A stretch of 64,000 bases of DNA, from NCBI GenBank assembly GCA_964484465.1, contig CAZAFL010000015.1, forward strand, positions 5,192 through 69,191. Direction: 5' to 3'. The notes under the pieces were generated by a model that was not told where the DNA came from, made no database searches, and saw nothing but the letters and a program-made list of their open reading frames with translations. Within the stretch, counting starts at the first letter, position 1; every line of letters begins with the position of its first letter. The DNA comes from CAZAFL01 sp964484465 (lineage in GTDB: Bacteria > Bacteroidota > Ignavibacteria > UBA10030 > SZUA-254). A program made the position numbers and the translations under genes. This document shows positions 61,803 to 64,000 of this stretch, piece after piece.

Positions 61803-61839
61803 AAAACCTCCCGCAGGTTCCAAACCTGCGGGAGGTTTT
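61803..61839. repeat. Perfect 17-bp inverted repeat between divergent genes
   Basis: Arms 61803-61819 and 61823-61839 with loop CCA (61820-61822); each arm is AAAACCTCCCGCAGGTT or its complement. G+C-rich arms stand out against AT-rich surroundings, and each end has TTTT. It lies between divergent genes (starts 61709 and 61929), where a normal terminator is not expected. Confidence 0.85.
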
Positions 61840-61847
61840 ACCTACAT

Positions 61848-61875
61848 TTGCTTTTCGTCTCGATTATTGTAAAAT
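61848..61875 (+). promoter_or_regulatory. Candidate promoter of the large FN3 protein gene
   Basis: TTGCTT (61848-61853), 16-base spacer, TAAAAT (61870-61875), directly after the inverted repeat and about 54 bases upstream of ATG 61929. Confidence 0.4.
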
Positions 61876-61928
61876 TACCACATCACGTTATTCATTTCTC
61901 GGGGGAATTCCTCAGGCAGGAGGATTTC

Positions 61929-64000
61929 ATGGGCAAGTGTTTCTGTTTATCGCTCCTTATCATAAGTAATCTTTCCTTTTCTCAAATTCCTGATAAAGGA
62001 AATCGTAAGCTCTTTGGCAAGCAGTTGAGCATCCGCGATTCGAAAACCTCAACAGAGCAATTCCATGGTATTCACCAAGGCTTTAACATGAAAGTTTGGA
62101 TGGGAAACTTGAGTGCGATGGGTTTGGATTATTCAGGCATATACCCGTTACCCGATACTATCGGCCTTGAATATCCTGCAGGCAGTGGGATTGAACACCT
62201 GTATGGGGCGGCACCCTGGCTCGGGGCGATTGTCGATACGGGGACACAGGGTACTCCCCATCTCATCAAAGTTGTTTCACGCGGCTATAATCAAAGTGGT
62301 CCGGTCTTTCAATTGTATGGTAACCCGGATGGAAGTGATTCGTTTTATGTCACTGGAATTGATAATCCGAATGGCCATAACATTAAAGGCTTTGACGACG
62401 ATGGGGATGGTAAACTCGATGAAGATGAACTTAACGGTATAGATGATGATGGGGATGGGTTGATTGATGAGGATTACGGGGCAACGTCAAATAGCGATGA
62501 GTATGTTTCGTACGCCGACTACTACAATAACCCTTACCCAATTGCATTGGGATTGAAAGTATGGCAGAAATCGTACGCGTGGAAAGCAGGGACTTCAGCG
62601 GACGCAATCATATTTCTCGACTATCTTTTCATCAATACAAATCAATCAATGGCGTGGAAGGATGTCTATGTCGGCATGTTTGCCGATCCGGATGTCGGAC
62701 CCACTTCCGTACCCGGATATTATTGGCATAATTATTCGGCGTATGATTTTCCCTCGCATACCGCATATGCTGATAATCCCGTAGATAGCCCACATGCAAC
62801 TTTTGGGGTAAGTTTGATTCAGACACCCAAAGCGATTGACAGTTTGCGGAATGCATTTCACTGGCTTTCATTTGTTCCACAAGCAATATACAATGTATTT
62901 CATTATGATTGGATGTCATCCGGTCAAATTGATACAAGCGAGTTCCCATCGTTGACTGACACGAGATTTATATTCAGCAGTGGTCCATTTCAAGTTGCTG
63001 CGGGAGAAACTTTGCATGTCGTGTACGCTCTTGTTTCAGGTGTAAATGTCCCGGATATGTTGAACAATTCCCGCCGTGCTGAACGTATTTACGAAACAGG
63101 TGGATTTCTTATGCCTGTCGCTCATGCGTATGATGGTGGAGATGGAAGCTCAGTAAAAATCTCGTGGAATCCCGTTGAACGTTCTCCGTACGGTGCAGTT
63201 TCATTTTATCGCGTTTATTATGGCATCAGTCCGGGAGTTCATACTGACTCTGTTGCTGTTGATTCCCTCTCGATTTCATTTAATGGTTTGACAAAAGGAC
63301 AACAGTATTATTTTTCTGTGGCGGCGGAGGACGCTAAAGGATATCACAGTGCGCTGTCGGATGAAATGAAGATTGTGCCTCTTATCGTTCCTCGTCCCCC
63401 CGATAGCGTATCTGTACACGGAGGGCAACGAAGCGTACAACTTTCCTGGAGCCCTAATATCGAGCTTGATCTTGCCGGGTATAATGTCTATCGTTTTTCA
63501 TCACTGGACACAACATTATTAAAATTGAATTCATCTTTGTTAGTATTCTCCTCATTTACGGATACTGCGGTGTGGGGAGACAGGATGTATTCATATAAAA
63601 TTACTGCAGTCGACCATGACGGGCACGAGAGCGACGTGTCTGTCCAAGTTAGTGCCCGATTAATCCCTCCGGGAAAGCCGAGGTATGTCCTTCTTGGCCC
63701 GGGAAAAAACTTCCTCCGTCTCACATGGAATCCTAATACCGATCCGGATATCAAGGGATATAATGTATTCCGCAGTACCGACAGTGTAACCGGATTTCTT
63801 CCGATAAATAAAGCACTGTTGGTAAATCCCGGATTCATCGATACGACCGTCGGCAAGGGGATTCAATATTATTACATAATTCAAGCGATTGATTCGACTG
63901 ACGCGGTCAGCGATTATGCTGCGATTGCAGGTCATATTGTTGAGAGGAAGCAGGGCATTCGGATTGGGGTATGTAATTTGGGAATTAGGACAACCACTCG
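61929..64000 (+). CDS. Large secreted FN3/EF-hand-like protein, 3'-truncated
   Basis: Open from ATG at 61929 through the right edge (690 codons seen, no stop). AGGAGG at 61917-61922 precedes the ATG. Signal peptide MGKCFCLSLLIISNLSFSQ. Residues ~155-185 contain two acidic Ca2+-loop-like units (DDDGDGKLDEDELNG and DDDGDGLIDEDYG, EF-hand/dockerin-like). From about residue 395 come three fibronectin type III domains, with W-N-P, Y-R-V-Y-Y, Y-Y-F-S-V-A-A-E-D and similar strands (for example SYKITAVDHDGHESDVS and YYYIIQAIDSTDAVSDYA). It is probably a T9SS cargo whose sorting domain lies beyond the window, though this is inferred from its neighbour and family type. Confidence 0.85.
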   Translation, partial: MGKCFCLSLLIISNLSFSQIPDKGNRKLFGKQLSIRDSKTSTEQFHGIHQGFNMKVWMGNLSAMGLDYSGIYPLPDTIGLEYPAGSGIEHLYGAAPWLGAIVDTGTQGTPHLIKVVSRGYNQSGPVFQLYGNPDGSDSFYVTGIDNPNGHNIKGFDDDGDGKLDEDELNGIDDDGDGLIDEDYGATSNSDEYVSYADYYNNPYPIALGLKVWQKSYAWKAGTSADAIIFLDYLFINTNQSMAWKDVYVGMFADPDVGPTSVPGYYWHNYSAYDFPSHTAYADNPVDSPHATFGVSLIQTPKAIDSLRNAFHWLSFVPQAIYNVFHYDWMSSGQIDTSEFPSLTDTRFIFSSGPFQVAAGETLHVVYALVSGVNVPDMLNNSRRAERIYETGGFLMPVAHAYDGGDGSSVKISWNPVERSPYGAVSFYRVYYGISPGVHTDSVAVDSLSISFNGLTKGQQYYFSVAAEDAKGYHSALSDEMKIVPLIVPRPPDSVSVHGGQRSVQLSWSPNIELDLAGYNVYRFSSLDTTLLKLNSSLLVFSSFTDTAVWGDRMYSYKITAVDHDGHESDVSVQVSARLIPPGKPRYVLLGPGKNFLRLTWNPNTDPDIKGYNVFRSTDSVTGFLPINKALLVNPGFIDTTVGKGIQYYYIIQAIDSTDAVSDYAAIAGHIVERKQGIRIGVCNLGIRTTT

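Noticed and set aside
62113..62442. A 109-residue frame inside the large FN3 gene
   Set aside because: A shadow frame; the other frame is open for at least 690 codons with signal peptide and domains.
1..64000. tRNA, rRNA, CRISPR, insertion sequence or phage signs
   Set aside because: None seen by eye: no T-loop GGTTCGAATCC-type sites in cloverleaf context, no regular repeat-spacer series, no transposase or integrase. A tRNAscan or ISfinder search would be decisive.

Overview
The window looks like chromosomal DNA of a Gram-negative, free-living heterotroph of the Bacteroidota/Chlorobiota side, most probably an Ignavibacteria- or Kapabacteria-like lineage. The evidence is a type IX secretion (T9SS) type A sorting domain, a DUF3078 outer-membrane protein, a TPP-riboswitch TonB-receptor thiamine operon, LptE, PlpD-like and BamA-like outer-membrane proteins, and RtcB/archease. 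At least ten promoters have a -35 TTGNNN, a 16-18 bp spacer and a -10 TATATT or TATCTT. That is an E. coli-like signal, unlike the TAnnTTTG -7 box known from Bacteroidia, so it argues for a deep branch outside Bacteroidia. The lineage is inferred; no rRNA is present. I saw no tRNA, CRISPR array, insertion sequence or prophage.

Layout. 1-8 kb: a 5'-truncated coiled-coil protein, then a minus-strand block (tandem DUF309 protein, AmmeMemoRadiSam-type radical SAM enzyme, small membrane protein, endonuclease IV), anmK on the plus strand, and a minus operon (coiled-coil membrane protein, pta, membrane acyltransferase-like protein). 8-16 kb: a group II PLP decarboxylase, then a tightly coupled plus operon miaB - SPOR protein - sigma54 activator without receiver - lptE - GT2 glycosyltransferase - TPR protein, closed by a bidirectional terminator shared with rpsT. 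17.5-22 kb: thiamine salvage operon, with promoter, TPP aptamer and terminator, then TonB receptor, thiamine pyrophosphokinase and SSS symporter. 22-27 kb: SRPBCC protein; cytochrome c - cupredoxin-like protein - acetyl-CoA synthetase operon; a frameshifted GroES paralogue. 27-33 kb: OmpR-type two-component system, a Lys/Ala-rich exported protein with a matching promoter layout, and a large metallopeptidase/beta-propeller/barrel protein. 33-44 kb: larE-like gene, TPR protein, yggS-divIVA-pnp-DUF2905-SIMPL-ileS-dksA-lspA-rluD. 44-54 kb: solo receiver, M28 peptidase plus alpha/beta hydrolase, GT4, PlpD-like patatin, archease-RtcB. 54-64 kb: AddA-type helicase-nuclease, a hybrid histidine kinase with two receivers, a T9SS-sorted BNR-like protein and, divergently, a large secreted FN3/EF-hand-like protein that runs off the right edge.

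The most informative signals are the complete TPP switch (aptamer, antiterminator and 17-bp terminator visible) controlling an SSS-family candidate thiamine transporter; the one-base-deleted GroES paralogue; the peptidase-propeller-barrel fusion; the recurring promoter architecture, including several nearly leaderless transcripts; and the paired TTAA repeat arrays in the two-component locus. Most of the rest is ordinary housekeeping DNA.
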